NCBI GenBank assembly: GCA_031292235.1
Contig: JARLHM010000191.1
Location: 1 to 34,187 of the forward strand
Length of the DNA stretch: 34,187 nucleotides
Origin: Syntrophaceae bacterium
Lineage (GTDB): Bacteria > Desulfobacterota > Desulfomonilia > Desulfomonilales > Desulfomonilaceae
Direction: 5' to 3'
Numbering within the stretch: the first letter of the stretch is position 1; every line of letters starts with the position of its first letter. The translations under genes were made by a program, and so were the position numbers. The notes below the pieces were generated by a model. That model saw only the letters and a list, made by a program, of their open reading frames with translations, was not told where the DNA came from and made no database searches. Below are positions 24,038-31,966 of the stretch, piece by piece.

Positions 24038-24877
24038 ATGTTAGAGCCGCATTTTCTTGACTCACACTCGGCGAAGGTTATAGGAGGCAGACCTGCGATC
24101 CTGGGATGCCCACTGGACGTGACTTCGACATACCGGGCTGGATCCAGCGAGGCCCCTTCAGCTATCAGGATATCCTCTGATTCAATTGAATCCTACTGTC
24201 CTTTGCTCGATAGGGACCTCGCAGACCGCCCCTTTGCGGATTTGGGCGACCTCCGCCTGGCTGGACAGTCTTTAGAAGAAAAATTAGACGAGATTCAGGT
24301 TAATGTTGAGAAAATACTCGCACAGGGTGGGGTCCCTCTCTGTGTTGGAGGGGAGCACACGGTTACTCTCCCTATAATTCAGGCTTTAAAGAAACATTCC
24401 GGAAAGTTCGTTATATTGCACTTGGACGCTCACTCTGACTTACGGGATTCATACGAGGGGCAGAAGATAAATCATTCGACTGTAATGAGACGCGTAGTCG
24501 AGATAACCGGTCATGAAAATCTCATTCAATTCGGGATCAGATCAGGGACTCGCGAAGAATTCCACTGGATCAGGGAACATGGTGTTCTGGCAAGTTTCCG
24601 ACCAGGGCTGGAAAATACAATACTCAAAAGAATCGCAGGAAGACCCGTCTACCTGACCCTGGATCTGGATATCTTGGATCCGGCATGTTTCCCGGGTGTA
24701 GGGAATCCCGAGGCAGGAGGTTGGGCGTACAACCTTCTGGAAAGATTTATCAAGTTTCTTGTGCATGTTGATATTATCGGCCTGGATGTTGTGGAGCTAA
24801 TGCCTTCGATTGACAGGTCTGAGATGAGTTCAATAACGGCGGCGAAGATAATCCGGTCATTGTTGCTGGTCTGCTAG
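24038..24877 (+). CDS. speB: Agmatinase (agmatine ureohydrolase)
   Basis: This is a ureohydrolase (arginase/agmatinase fold) of 279 residues with the manganese-binding motifs CVGGEHTVTLP, HLDAHSDLRDSYEG and LTLDLDILDPACFPGVGNPEAGG. It hydrolyses agmatine to putrescine and urea. Assignment to agmatinase rather than arginase rests on sequence type (GxGNPEAGGW) and on the operon with arginine decarboxylase and spermidine synthase. It begins 18 nt after speE. A hairpin-forming CCCAT-10-ATGGG follows in the next gap, without a T-run. Confidence 0.95.
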   Translation: MLEPHFLDSHSAKVIGGRPAILGCPLDVTSTYRAGSSEAPSAIRISSDSIESYCPLLDRDLADRPFADLGDLRLAGQSLEEKLDEIQVNVEKILAQGGVPLCVGGEHTVTLPIIQALKKHSGKFVILHLDAHSDLRDSYEGQKINHSTVMRRVVEITGHENLIQFGIRSGTREEFHWIREHGVLASFRPGLENTILKRIAGRPVYLTLDLDILDPACFPGVGNPEAGGWAYNLLERFIKFLVHVDIIGLDVVELMPSIDRSEMSSITAAKIIRSLLLVC

Positions 24878-24973
24878 TTAATATTATTCGTTGATTGTGA
24901 TATGAGTCGGCCCATGATCAGTTTTATGGGTCATGTAGTTATAAGATGGTCGTGAGGTCAAAGCGATCAGCAA

Positions 24974-26122
24974 ATGCTAAGCCAGACAAAAATGACTATG
25001 GACGGGAAAACCTGGTATTTGGGATTGGTGTCCCGACTGTTTTTCGGCCCCTTGGTTTTTTGCGCTATCCTTGCTATTTGCTGTATTTCGACAAAGGGGT
25101 ACTCCGCGGATTATTCCGTTAACCAGGTGAATCCGGCAGGTGGATGTCCCGATCTTGTTGATCTGATAAAAAAACTGTCACCCAGTGTTGTCAGCATTGC
25201 AGTTGAAAGAAAGGAAATCCCTGGTCGTAGCTCTGGTTCCACTTGGCCTATGAGGGAAGACGCAGCGAGCATCGGCGACAAGGGTAAAAACAAAGACCCA
25301 CTTCTGAGCGACAGTATAGGAAGCGGGTTTTTCTGCGACAGGGAAGGGCACATAGTCACGAACGCGCACGTTGTCGACTCGGCCGAAAAGATTCAGGTGA
25401 CCTTATCTACAGGCAAAGTTCTTCCGGCTAGGGTAGTGGCCGTACATCCCCGTGTAGACTTGGCGTTGGTAAAGGTTGACCCCGAGTTTGAGGCGCAGGA
25501 AGCGAAGATAGGCGATTCATCAAAAGTAGAAGTGGGTCAGTGGGTACTTGCGGTAGGGAACCCATTCGGACTAGGACGAACCGTCACTGTAGGGATTGTC
25601 AGCGGAAAAGGACGTTTCCTGGGATTGGGGCCGGATGACAATTTTATTCAGACCGACGCCTCCATCAACCCAGGAAATTCAGGTGGACCGCTTTTTAATA
25701 TGATTGGCGAGGTCATAGGCATAAATACAGCCATAATAGCGTCAGGGAAAGGAATTGGGTTCTCAATTCCATGCAATTATGTGAGGGAGTTACTCGAACA
25801 GAAGCCTGGCCACCGCAACAAGACCAGCGGATGGTTAGGCGTTTATGTTGATGACATCGACGAAATCAAGGCTAAATCATTAGGCCTTTCGTCTCCTGAT
25901 GGGGTAATGGTGGGTGATGTTCTCGGCGCGACTCCGGCTTTTCTTGCAGGCATTCGTAAAGGCGATCTTATCTTGCGCGTAGATGGGAAACCAATTCATA
26001 ATGGGAAACATCTATCTTCGATTGTTTCAGGTAAAAAGCCGGGAGATGTTGTCCGTATGGTGGTTCTTAGGGAGAACAACCCCCGAAATGTTGATGTAGT
26101 GATGGGCAGCCCTCCGGAATAA
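24974..26122 (+). CDS. Trypsin-like serine protease with one PDZ domain (DegP/DegS-like)
   Basis: The 382-residue envelope protease has an N-terminal hydrophobic segment (LFFGPLVFCAILAICCIS; signal or anchor), a trypsin-like domain with the triad His132 (TNAHVVD), Asp162 (RVDLALV) and Ser236 (NPGNSGGPLF), and one PDZ domain (about 285-380, GWLGVYVDDIDE... GDLILRVDGKPI). A single PDZ and a membrane-proximal anchor resemble DegS/HhoB more than two-PDZ DegP. A Lys/Asp/Ser-rich insert (about 85-112) corresponds to the flexible LA loop. No strong Shine-Dalgarno lies before ATG 24974, and the internal ATGs at 24992 and 24998 are possible. Its TAA directly abuts the gmk stop on the opposite strand. 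Confidence 0.92.
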   Translation: MLSQTKMTMDGKTWYLGLVSRLFFGPLVFCAILAICCISTKGYSADYSVNQVNPAGGCPDLVDLIKKLSPSVVSIAVERKEIPGRSSGSTWPMREDAASIGDKGKNKDPLLSDSIGSGFFCDREGHIVTNAHVVDSAEKIQVTLSTGKVLPARVVAVHPRVDLALVKVDPEFEAQEAKIGDSSKVEVGQWVLAVGNPFGLGRTVTVGIVSGKGRFLGLGPDDNFIQTDASINPGNSGGPLFNMIGEVIGINTAIIASGKGIGFSIPCNYVRELLEQKPGHRNKTSGWLGVYVDDIDEIKAKSLGLSSPDGVMVGDVLGATPAFLAGIRKGDLILRVDGKPIHNGKHLSSIVSGKKPGDVVRMVVLRENNPRNVDVVMGSPPE

Positions 26123-26698
26123 TTAAATATTCTCTGTAATCTCAGATTCTCGCCGGATGACCTCGATCAATTCTGTTGTAGCGCGTACTAAATCGGCATT
26201 CACAATTTTGTAGTGGAAAAGCGCCGCGAACTCAAGTTCCCTTTTCGCATTCTGAAGCCTTATTTTTATTGACTCTTCGGTGTCAGAACCGCGTAGCCGG
26301 AGACGTTGCTCGAGAACTCCAAAGTCAGGAGGCATTATGAATATGCCAATGGCTTCGTCGATCTTTCGGAACACATCCATGGCGCCGTTGACATCAATAT
26401 CCATGATGCATCGCCGTCCATTTCGTAACGCCTTCCGGATCGGTTCAACAGGTGTCCCGTACATGGCTCCGTGAACTTCTTTCCATTCCAGAAAGCCGTC
26501 GTTGCCAATCATTTCGAAAAAGCGCGTCCTGTCAACAAAATAGTAATCGACAGCCTCTACTTCACCTTTTCTGGGCTCCCGGGTTGTACACGAGATTGAA
26601 TAAGAAAGGTCTGGTAGAGTGGTCCTGACGCGACGGATCAAAGTAGATTTACCAGCTCCGGACGGAGCTGAAAGAACAAACAAGACTGGTTTGATCAA
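26123..26698 (-). CDS. gmk: Guanylate kinase
   Basis: The 191-residue P-loop kinase phosphorylates GMP to GDP. VLSAPSGAGKSTLIRRV holds the ATP site (about 8-20). SISCTTREPRKGEVEAVDYYFVDRTRFFEM and FLEWKEVHGAMYGTPVEPIRKA bind GMP, followed by MDIDVNGAMDV and the lid RLRLRGSDTEESIKIRL. The start is TTG at 26698 with GAGGAG 6 nt upstream, one of the clearest non-ATG starts here. It is divergent from the 26870 gene and convergent, without any spacer, with the protease gene. No rpoZ-like or yicC-like gene, often found beside gmk, is present. Confidence 0.97.
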   Translation of the reverse strand: MIKPVLFVLSAPSGAGKSTLIRRVRTTLPDLSYSISCTTREPRKGEVEAVDYYFVDRTRFFEMIGNDGFLEWKEVHGAMYGTPVEPIRKALRNGRRCIMDIDVNGAMDVFRKIDEAIGIFIMPPDFGVLEQRLRLRGSDTEESIKIRLQNAKRELEFAALFHYKIVNADLVRATTELIEVIRRESEITENI

Positions 26699-26761
26699 GG
26701 CTGACTCCTCAATTTACTCAAGAACGAGTGGCTGTTCTCATATTGAAAATGACACCGGACC

Positions 26762-26791
26762 TGTATATTCATTTTGCTAAAATTTTGTCCA
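26762..26791 (-). promoter_or_regulatory. Putative gmk promoter
   Basis: On the minus strand TGGACA (26791-26786) and TATACA (26767-26762) are 18 nt apart, about 65 nt before the TTG start. It lies back to back with the plus-strand promoter at 26809. Confidence 0.4.
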
Positions 26792-26808
26792 GCGGGAAAT
26801 CCGGTTTG

Positions 26809-26838
26809 TTGACACAGTTGGCAGTGATTAGCTATCTT
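26809..26838 (+). promoter_or_regulatory. Putative promoter of the 26870-28256 cassette
   Basis: A consensus TTGACA and TATCTT are 18 nt apart. The predicted start is at about 26845, roughly 25 nt before the ATG at 26870. Confidence 0.5.
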
Positions 26839-26869
26839 TTGCCTGATAATAAAAACGAAGGTCCAGATA

Positions 26870-27187
26870 ATGATTCGAAAAGTCCTGGTAGCCGTGTTGT
26901 TGGCGCTGAGTCTTATAATGACAATATACGGAGGGTTTTTCCGTAAATTCTTGGTGTATGACAACCTGGAGAAATTCGATAAGTTGAAAAACGTTGGGAT
27001 AACAATAAAAGTCCCGGGTTATGAGAACGCTTCCGAGACTTTTACACCTGAGTCTCAGTGGTTTTCGGAGCCTGAAATGGTCCGGGCAATGACCTTTGAA
27101 GGGGTAAAGCGTTACAAGGACGGAAAACTCATCTCAAACTATCCTGATCTTCGTATGCTGAAGGGCCGGATCCCATGCCCGACCTGA
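26870..27187 (+). CDS. Small membrane-anchored protein, unknown function
   Basis: The 105-residue protein has an N-terminal hydrophobic segment (VLVAVLLALSLIMTIYGGFF) after MIRK, probably an uncleaved anchor, and a small outside domain with ITIKVPGYENASETFTPESQWFSEPEMVRAMTFEGV and a single Cys near the C-terminus (GRIPCPT). AAGG is about 9 nt before ATG and a promoter stands directly upstream. It is followed after 73 nt by the polyferredoxin gene on the same strand, so a joint role is likely but not shown. I recognise no family. Confidence 0.72.
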   Translation: MIRKVLVAVLLALSLIMTIYGGFFRKFLVYDNLEKFDKLKNVGITIKVPGYENASETFTPESQWFSEPEMVRAMTFEGVKRYKDGKLISNYPDLRMLKGRIPCPT

Positions 27188-27260
27188 ATCTAAAAATGGA
27201 CGTCGGGAACGTCCTAATACAAGTTGCTCATTGACAAGAAGCGAGTTAGGAGAATATTAC

Positions 27261-28034
27261 GTGGAAAAAATCAGGCTCAAGGTTCAGATAGCCTGCGTAG
27301 CGTTACTAAATCTTGGTTTATTTCAATGGCAAACAGTTTGTTTTCCGGTACTCAACTGTCATTCCTGTCCTACTGCGATATTCGCCTGTCCGGTTGGTAT
27401 CATTGGTCAATTCATCGGTCTGGGATTGATTCCTCTGAGCGTTGTCGGAATAGTGGCCATCGCCGGCCTAACTGTAGGGCGTTTCCTATGCGGCTGGGTA
27501 TGTCCATTTGGATTCCTCCAGGATCTCCTATACAAGGTTCCATATATAAAATTCGACATCCCTCGCTGGACCCGTTTTATAAAATATGGGGTCTTCGCCG
27601 GGTTGGTTGTCGCTGTTCCCTTTTTTCTGACGCCCGGGTTTCCAGCTTATTTCTGTCGGCTGTGCCCTGTAGCCACAATAGAATCGGCAGTTCCCTGGGC
27701 TGTAATAAATGGGACCACCGACATATTTTCTTTGACGCTGAGGCTTGTAATACTGTTTGCCGTGGTCGTTGCGGCAATGGGACATCGCCGATTCTTTTGC
27801 AAGGTTATCTGTCCTCTCGGGGCTGTCTTGGCGCCTCTTAACCGTTTTGCCTTGATCTTCCCAGAGCGAAACGACAAATGTACAGATTGCGGAGCCTGTA
27901 ACAAAGTGTGCCCAATGGAAACAAAACAAGGGGAATCGAAACTTGGGGTTTATGATGGAGCGCCCGAAGAGTGTATATCCTGTCTGGAATGCCGGGACAA
28001 ATGTCCAACCGACTCCATAAAAATATGGGGCTGA
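27261..28034 (+). CDS. Polytopic 4Fe-4S membrane protein (NapH/NosR-related)
   Basis: The 257-residue membrane protein has about five hydrophobic segments and many cysteine motifs: CHSCPTAIFACP near the N-terminus, CGWVCPFG, CRLCP, CKVICPLG, and two C-terminal ferredoxin clusters, CTDCGACNKVCP and CISCLECRDKCP. The paired CxxxCP membrane motifs are those of the NapH/NosR/RdxA group, which passes electrons across or along the membrane. The donor and acceptor are unknown. The ORF track starts at TTG 27231, but AGGAG lies 8 nt before the GTG at 27261, giving MEKIRLKVQ. It sits between a small anchored protein and a CooT-like protein. Confidence 0.88.
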   Translation: MEKIRLKVQIACVALLNLGLFQWQTVCFPVLNCHSCPTAIFACPVGIIGQFIGLGLIPLSVVGIVAIAGLTVGRFLCGWVCPFGFLQDLLYKVPYIKFDIPRWTRFIKYGVFAGLVVAVPFFLTPGFPAYFCRLCPVATIESAVPWAVINGTTDIFSLTLRLVILFAVVVAAMGHRRFFCKVICPLGAVLAPLNRFALIFPERNDKCTDCGACNKVCPMETKQGESKLGVYDGAPEECISCLECRDKCPTDSIKIWG

Positions 28035-28067
28035 TCCCTTTTAGTTTCCTACATGGAGGTCGTAAAC

Positions 28068-28256
28068 ATGTGTGAATTGAACGCCTATATATTACGCGAA
28101 GGTGAAGAAGAGCTGGTCATGGAAAGTGTTGGCTCGCTTGTTCCTGTTGATGGAAAGATTACCCTGAAGAGTATCTTCGGTGAAACAATTTCAATTAATG
28201 GCGCATTATTGGAAGTAGACCTGATTGGTCAAAAGATCCGGCTCAAACCCCTTTGA
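28068..28256 (+). CDS. CooT-family nickel-binding protein
   Basis: From the ATG at 28068, with GGAGG 8 nt upstream, the product is 62 residues and begins MCELNAYILREGEEELVMESVG. CooT-type proteins of Rhodospirillum rubrum and relatives are about this size, begin MCxA/MCE, and bind Ni(II) through Cys2 in a dimer. The later region KITLKSIFGETISINGALLEVDLIGQKIRLKPL fits the small beta fold. The track start at 28053 would hide Cys2 inside the protein and is rejected. The gene is 33 nt after the polyferredoxin gene. No CO dehydrogenase or hydrogenase gene is in the window, so the nickel target is unknown. Confidence 0.82.
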   Translation: MCELNAYILREGEEELVMESVGSLVPVDGKITLKSIFGETISINGALLEVDLIGQKIRLKPL

Positions 28257-28272
28257 TTTATAGAATCAAAGG
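28250..28272 (+). terminator. Hairpin overlapping the CooT-like stop codon
   Basis: CCTTTGATT and AATCAAAGG form a perfect 9-bp stem with a 5-nt loop; the TGA stop lies in the left arm. TTTAAGG follows, a short T-run, so it may be a weak terminator or a 3'-end stabiliser. Confidence 0.5.
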
Positions 28273-28313
28273 TTTAAGGTTCGCTGCTGAGCATGTGATT
28301 GCAAGTTTTGCTC

Positions 28314-28342
28314 TTGACAGCCAAGGAGCCCCTTTGTAAAAG
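28314..28342 (+). promoter_or_regulatory. Putative sigma70 promoter of the HNH gene
   Basis: A consensus TTGACA and TAAAAG are 17 nt apart, about 60 nt upstream of the ATG at 28402. Confidence 0.5.
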
Positions 28343-28401
28343 GTACGCGTAATTTCGGATTTTCCAATTGCAATTTCCGACCGGTGAGAGGCTTGCGACA
28401 A

Positions 28402-28917
28402 ATGTCATCCATGGAGGCGGTAATTGTACTTAACGCCGGCTATGAATTTATGGGGTTAATCTCATGGCGTAGGGCCATGACGTTGCTATTCAGTGGCAAA
28501 GTGGAAGTTCTCAAAGAATCCGATAAGGTTGTACGGACTGTCTCAAAAAGTTTTCGTATCCCGGCTGTAATAAGGCTGCTCAAGTTTATCCGCCAAATAT
28601 ATAGACGGGAAGTGCCCTTTTCCAGAAAAAATGTTCTAATCCGAGACGCGTTTACCTGTCAGTATTGTGGGGATGATTTCATCTCCAGTGAGCTAACGGT
28701 AGATCATATTGTACCAAAAGTGCAGGGTGGCGAGAACCGGTGGAACAACGTTGTGGCGTGCTGTAGGATGTGCAATGTGAAAAAGGGCGGAAGGACCCCG
28801 AGACAGGCGGGCATGAGTCTTATAAGACAACCCTTCAAGCCGACGATAATGGAATTCCTTAACGTATATTTGGCAAGGAAATTCGGGATTAACCTAAATG
28901 AGCTGCTGAGCGCCTAG
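28402..28917 (+). CDS. HNH endonuclease family protein
   Basis: The 171-residue protein starts with the segment VIVLNAGYEFMGLISWRRAMTLLFSGKVEVL, common to a widespread group of stand-alone HNH proteins. It has an HNH nuclease domain with CQYCGDDF, the catalytic VDHIVPKVQGGENRWNNVVACCRMCNVKKGG (His in DHI) and a second zinc-binding CxxC pair. These proteins are not restriction enzymes with a known partner; their role is unclear. GAGG stands 10 nt before the ATG at 28402; the track's GTG 28384 start has no such signal. It has its own promoter and is followed by a long non-coding gap. Confidence 0.88.
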   Translation: MSSMEAVIVLNAGYEFMGLISWRRAMTLLFSGKVEVLKESDKVVRTVSKSFRIPAVIRLLKFIRQIYRREVPFSRKNVLIRDAFTCQYCGDDFISSELTVDHIVPKVQGGENRWNNVVACCRMCNVKKGGRTPRQAGMSLIRQPFKPTIMEFLNVYLARKFGINLNELLSA

Positions 28918-29041
28918 ACATTTGAATGCATGGGTGGAAGGGAGACTGGGCAACTGTGAGTTTTTCACAAGAACGCAAAAAACCCTATTTCCGGTCTTAG
29001 CGCATGCTGGAGTCCGGACATTTTTTTGTTGACACGCTTTC

Positions 29042-29056
29042 CTCTTATGATAAGAG
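29042..29056. repeat. Perfect palindrome, operator-like
   Basis: CTCTTAT and ATAAGAG flank a single G. A TTGACA hexamer (29029-29034) lies 7 nt upstream, but no -10 at proper spacing is seen, so a promoter is not claimed. Confidence 0.4.
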
Positions 29057-29097
29057 AAGAACGCTTCTTTTTTATTATATTTCCATCCCAGTGGAAC

Positions 29098-29132
29098 ACA
29101 CGCGAACGGCCATTTAGATGCCGTTTTCGTGT
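29098..29132 (+). terminator. Terminator-like hairpin after the HNH gene
   Basis: ACACGCGAACGGC and GCCGTTTTCGTGT pair at 12 of 13 positions (one G-T pair) around a 9-nt loop, followed by TTTAA. It lies about 180 nt after the HNH stop, so it could end that transcript. Confidence 0.45.
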
Positions 29133-29241
29133 TTTAAGGGCCAGTTATATTTCACCGACTCCCGGCGCGTACCGTTACGCTTCCAATTCACAGTTGTCTT
29201 ACACAATATTTTAATTTTATTGTCAACAGTTTTTATTTGTA

Positions 29242-29275
29242 TTTTGAGATATTAAGAACATTTTTGAGATATAAT
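29242..29275 (+). promoter_or_regulatory. Tandem TTTTGAGATAT repeat overlapping a TATAAT
   Basis: TTTTGAGATAT occurs at 29242-29252 and again at 29262-29272, exactly 20 bp apart, and the second copy runs into TATAAT (29270-29275). This is a plausible promoter with a phased binding site, about 105 nt before the glycosyltransferase start. Confidence 0.35.
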
Positions 29276-29380
29276 ATTATTAATGACTAATAGTAAACTT
29301 CATGTTTAGTTTCAGTATGACAACCTATATAGCAAATAACATATTGTTAATAATGGTATTTTATTAGCATGGTGTAGATT

Positions 29381-30955
29381 TTGAAGTCTGCCTATTATGA
29401 TTCTTTCCAAGAGCTTTCAGACGCAACGCGCGGTTTAAGTTCGCTAAAAAGAGAACTTATTCTGCTTGGCATCGCTGTGCTCTGCTTCATTTTCATAATC
29501 AATAGTTCATGGAAAGCTTCGCCCGACAGCGCGCTGTATTTGGAACTTGGGGAATCGATTGCGCACGGAATGGGATACAAATTTAATGGCGAGCACCATA
29601 CATATGTGCCTCCGGGATATCCCTTGCTAGTCTCTGTGAACGTGAAGTTATTTGGAAATAGCTTCCTGGCTTTTCGCGTGATGATGTCGATAGTCGGAAT
29701 CGCGACAGGATTTTGTGGATATTTACTAATATTAAGACTGCTTGGCCGAGATCTGGCTTTAGTGATTGGTGGGTTATTTGCGGTCAATAACACGCTCTTA
29801 TTGAATTCCACCTACACCACATCGGATACACTTTTCACATTGTTTGGCTTGTTAAGTCTTATAAGTGTCAGCGCAATTCGGTCGGGCTCGGCCCGACCCG
29901 GTGGCTTAACATTGGCAGGAGTTCTCTCTGGGGTCCCTGCGCTTGTTAGAATAAACGGTTGGGGTTTGCCGGTTTCTTCGGGATTATTTCTATTTTCATC
30001 GATGAAGAAGAGCGCGCTGACAAAAAGGGTCTCATATGCCTTCATATTTGTCATCGTAGCATTGATTCTTCCTTGTTTATGGGAAGTCCATAAGACAGGA
30101 TATCCGGCCTCCATTAACGAGGGAGAATATGTTAAAGCGGTCACCGGCCGGACGCTTGGGACACAATTGTCCATAATCTCAAAGGCCGCGTGGGATTATA
30201 TTCCCGAAATGGCCACAGCGTTGGCGGGAGTTTCCATAAAAACCGGGTTTGTGGAGATCTTAATAGCGGTGCTTGCTGCGATTGGTTTTTGGGTGTCCTG
30301 GAAAAGAGGCGAGAGACTTTTTACGTATTTGACGATTGTTCAATTTGGGGGACTGCTGCTGAGCCCAGCGGGCGCCAGGTACATTCTTTTGTTGATTCCT
30401 GGCCTGCTGTTGTTCTTCTTTCAGGGTGTAGCGATTACGATCATCCAGCTTAATAAAAGGACTTCGATAAAGTGGCGCAAAATATTTGAATTGAGAGGTA
30501 TCCTTGTTGTCGTAGCCTTTTTGTTATTTGCCACAAACATGGGACAAAATGTTGTTACGATTTCTCAGGCGCGTTGGGCGCTGGAATCCAATGGAGCGGA
30601 ATCCGACCGGGACAGGCCTTTTTTTGTAGCCGCAAGGTGGCTAAGAGCAAACGCAAACGGTGAGCCTGTCTTGACGATGAATCCAAGGATAATTCGCTAC
30701 CTCACAGGTCTGCCTACTGTTGAGACGCTGCGTTCAGGAAGTCCGGAGGAAACGGTTTGGCCTTCAACCCGGAACCAGATCGCCGCTATGCTTGAAAAGC
30801 GAAAACCTGCTTTTCTTTTTCTTGATGACAAGGACCCGATCCTAAAAAGGTTGATAATTGAAGCCGCAGAATCCTTAGATTTTGAGGTTTATGTTATACG
30901 TGAAGCGTCGTTTGGGAATCGATACTCCGTTGCTCGACTATCGCCGCGCAATTGA
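29381..30955 (+). CDS. Polytopic glycosyltransferase, GT39/ArnT-like
   Basis: The 524-residue protein has about ten hydrophobic segments followed by a soluble C-terminal region of roughly 130 residues. The first outside loop carries WKASPDSALYLELGESIAHGMGY and YVPPGYPLLVSVNVKLFG, where the acidic residue corresponds to the catalytic Asp region of GT-C (PMT/ArnT) enzymes. Such proteins transfer sugars from polyprenyl-phosphate donors to protein, lipid A or other acceptors on the outer face of the membrane. Donor and acceptor are unknown. The start codon is TTG without a clear Shine-Dalgarno, so the N-terminus is uncertain. It stands alone between an AT-rich gap and rplM. Confidence 0.78.
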   Translation: MKSAYYDSFQELSDATRGLSSLKRELILLGIAVLCFIFIINSSWKASPDSALYLELGESIAHGMGYKFNGEHHTYVPPGYPLLVSVNVKLFGNSFLAFRVMMSIVGIATGFCGYLLILRLLGRDLALVIGGLFAVNNTLLLNSTYTTSDTLFTLFGLLSLISVSAIRSGSARPGGLTLAGVLSGVPALVRINGWGLPVSSGLFLFSSMKKSALTKRVSYAFIFVIVALILPCLWEVHKTGYPASINEGEYVKAVTGRTLGTQLSIISKAAWDYIPEMATALAGVSIKTGFVEILIAVLAAIGFWVSWKRGERLFTYLTIVQFGGLLLSPAGARYILLLIPGLLLFFFQGVAITIIQLNKRTSIKWRKIFELRGILVVVAFLLFATNMGQNVVTISQARWALESNGAESDRDRPFFVAARWLRANANGEPVLTMNPRIIRYLTGLPTVETLRSGSPEETVWPSTRNQIAAMLEKRKPAFLFLDDKDPILKRLIIEAAESLDFEVYVIREASFGNRYSVARLSPRN

Positions 30956-31047
30956 ATTGACTAAATAGATGTCACGGAAATGGCCATTTACCGTCAGGTT
31001 AAAATATAAAATTATCTCTGTCCCGTCACAAAGAAATTTCAAATTTC

Positions 31048-31076
31048 TTGACAAAGTAATACTCTGATAGTAAAAA
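31048..31076 (+). promoter_or_regulatory. Putative promoter of rplM-rpsI
   Basis: A consensus TTGACA is followed after 17 nt by TAAAAA, about 30 nt before the rplM ATG, giving a short leader. Confidence 0.55.
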
Positions 31077-31106
31077 TCATTGTTTATAGTTCCGGAGAGG
31101 TGCCGC

Positions 31107-31535
31107 ATGAAAACGTGGACCCCAAAAAAAGGGGAAGTAGAACGTAAATGGTTTGTCATCGACGCCAAGGATAAAGTCCTTGGACGAGTGGCCGTAGAAT
31201 GCGCCAGAATATTACGTGGGAAGACTAAGCCTCAGTTTGCGACTCACATGGATACTGGTGATTTTGTAATAGTTATTAATGCGGACAAGGTTAAGCTTAC
31301 TGGGCGGAAACTCCAACAAAAGATCTATTACAGCCATAGCAATTATCCTGGTGGAATTAAAAGTATCAAAGCTGAAACCTTGCTCAAGCAAAAACCTGAA
31401 AAAATGTTCCGTCTGGCGGTTCGTGGTATGCTTCCTAAGAACACTCTCGGTCGCGCTCAACTGGGGAAACTCAAAATTTATGCCGCTGACTCACATCCCC
31501 ATGAGGCCCAGCAACCGCAAACCTACAACTTTTAA
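31107..31535 (+). CDS. rplM: 50S ribosomal protein L13
   Basis: The 142-residue protein has the normal L13 length and sequence: [71 protein letters not shown] and [24 protein letters not shown]13 is an early-assembly 50S protein. The track's start at 31080 adds nine residues; GAGGT lies 6 nt before the ATG at 31107, which also gives the family's standard N-terminus. It forms an operon with rpsI (13 nt apart), as in most bacteria. Confidence 0.98.
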   Translation: MKTWTPKKGEVERKWFVIDAKDKVLGRVAVECARILRGKTKPQFATHMDTGDFVIVINADKVKLTGRKLQQKIYYSHSNYPGGIKSIKAETLLKQKPEKMFRLAVRGMLPKNTLGRAQLGKLKIYAADSHPHEAQQPQTYNF

Positions 31536-31548
31536 TATGGAGTCGTAG

Positions 31549-31941
31549 ATGTCTCAAGAATCTTTTTATGCTACCGGAAAAAGAAAAAACGCTATCGCAA
31601 GGGTTTTATTGAAGCCCGGTTCCGGAAAGCTTGTAATTAATGACCGACCGATAGACAGTTATTTCGGTAGACCGACCTCAAGAATGGTCATTATGCAACC
31701 TTTTGAATTAACCCAGACTGCCGGCCGTTTTGATGTTACCGTTTCTGTTCACGGAGGCGGTTTATCTGGTCAGGCGGGCGCCATCAAACATGGAATTAGT
31801 AAGGCTCTCTTAGAGATAGATTCGACTTTCAGGTCTATGTTGAAGAGCGCAGGTTTTCTAACCAGAGATTCCAGGATTAAAGAACGCAAGAAATATGGAA
31901 AGCGAGGAGCCAGGGCCAGCTTCCAGTTCTCCAAACGTTAA
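31549..31941 (+). CDS. rpsI: 30S ribosomal protein S9
   Basis: At 130 residues this is a typical S9: [53 protein letters not shown], and the C-terminal [24 protein letters not shown], whose final Lys-Arg reaches the P-site tRNA. GGAG is 7 nt before ATG. It is the last gene of rplM-rpsI and is followed by the large inverted repeat that probably ends the transcript. Confidence 0.98.
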   Translation: MSQESFYATGKRKNAIARVLLKPGSGKLVINDRPIDSYFGRPTSRMVIMQPFELTQTAGRFDVTVSVHGGGLSGQAGAIKHGISKALLEIDSTFRSMLKSAGFLTRDSRIKERKKYGKRGARASFQFSKR

Positions 31942-31966
31942 TCTATCGGCTTTAGCCGGGGTTTTC

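Larger units (their letters stand above)
28918..29380. other. Non-coding, increasingly AT-rich gap
   Basis: No gene is supported here. The 62-residue ORF at 29026-29214 begins at a TTG without a Shine-Dalgarno and looks like chance. The gap holds a TTGACA followed by the perfect palindrome CTCTTAT-G-ATAAGAG (29042-29056), a hairpin at 29098-29132, and a tandem 11-bp repeat near a TATAAT (29242-29275). The last 180 nt are strongly AT-rich, just before the glycosyltransferase gene. Confidence 0.6.

Noticed and set aside
27224-27841. 205-residue plus-strand ORF overlapping the polyferredoxin gene
   Set aside because: It is a shadow frame; the polyferredoxin frame has the cysteine motifs and the Shine-Dalgarno.
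29026-29214. 62-residue ORF in the gap after the HNH gene
   Set aside because: TTG start without Shine-Dalgarno, no recognisable pattern, and it spans a palindrome and a hairpin.
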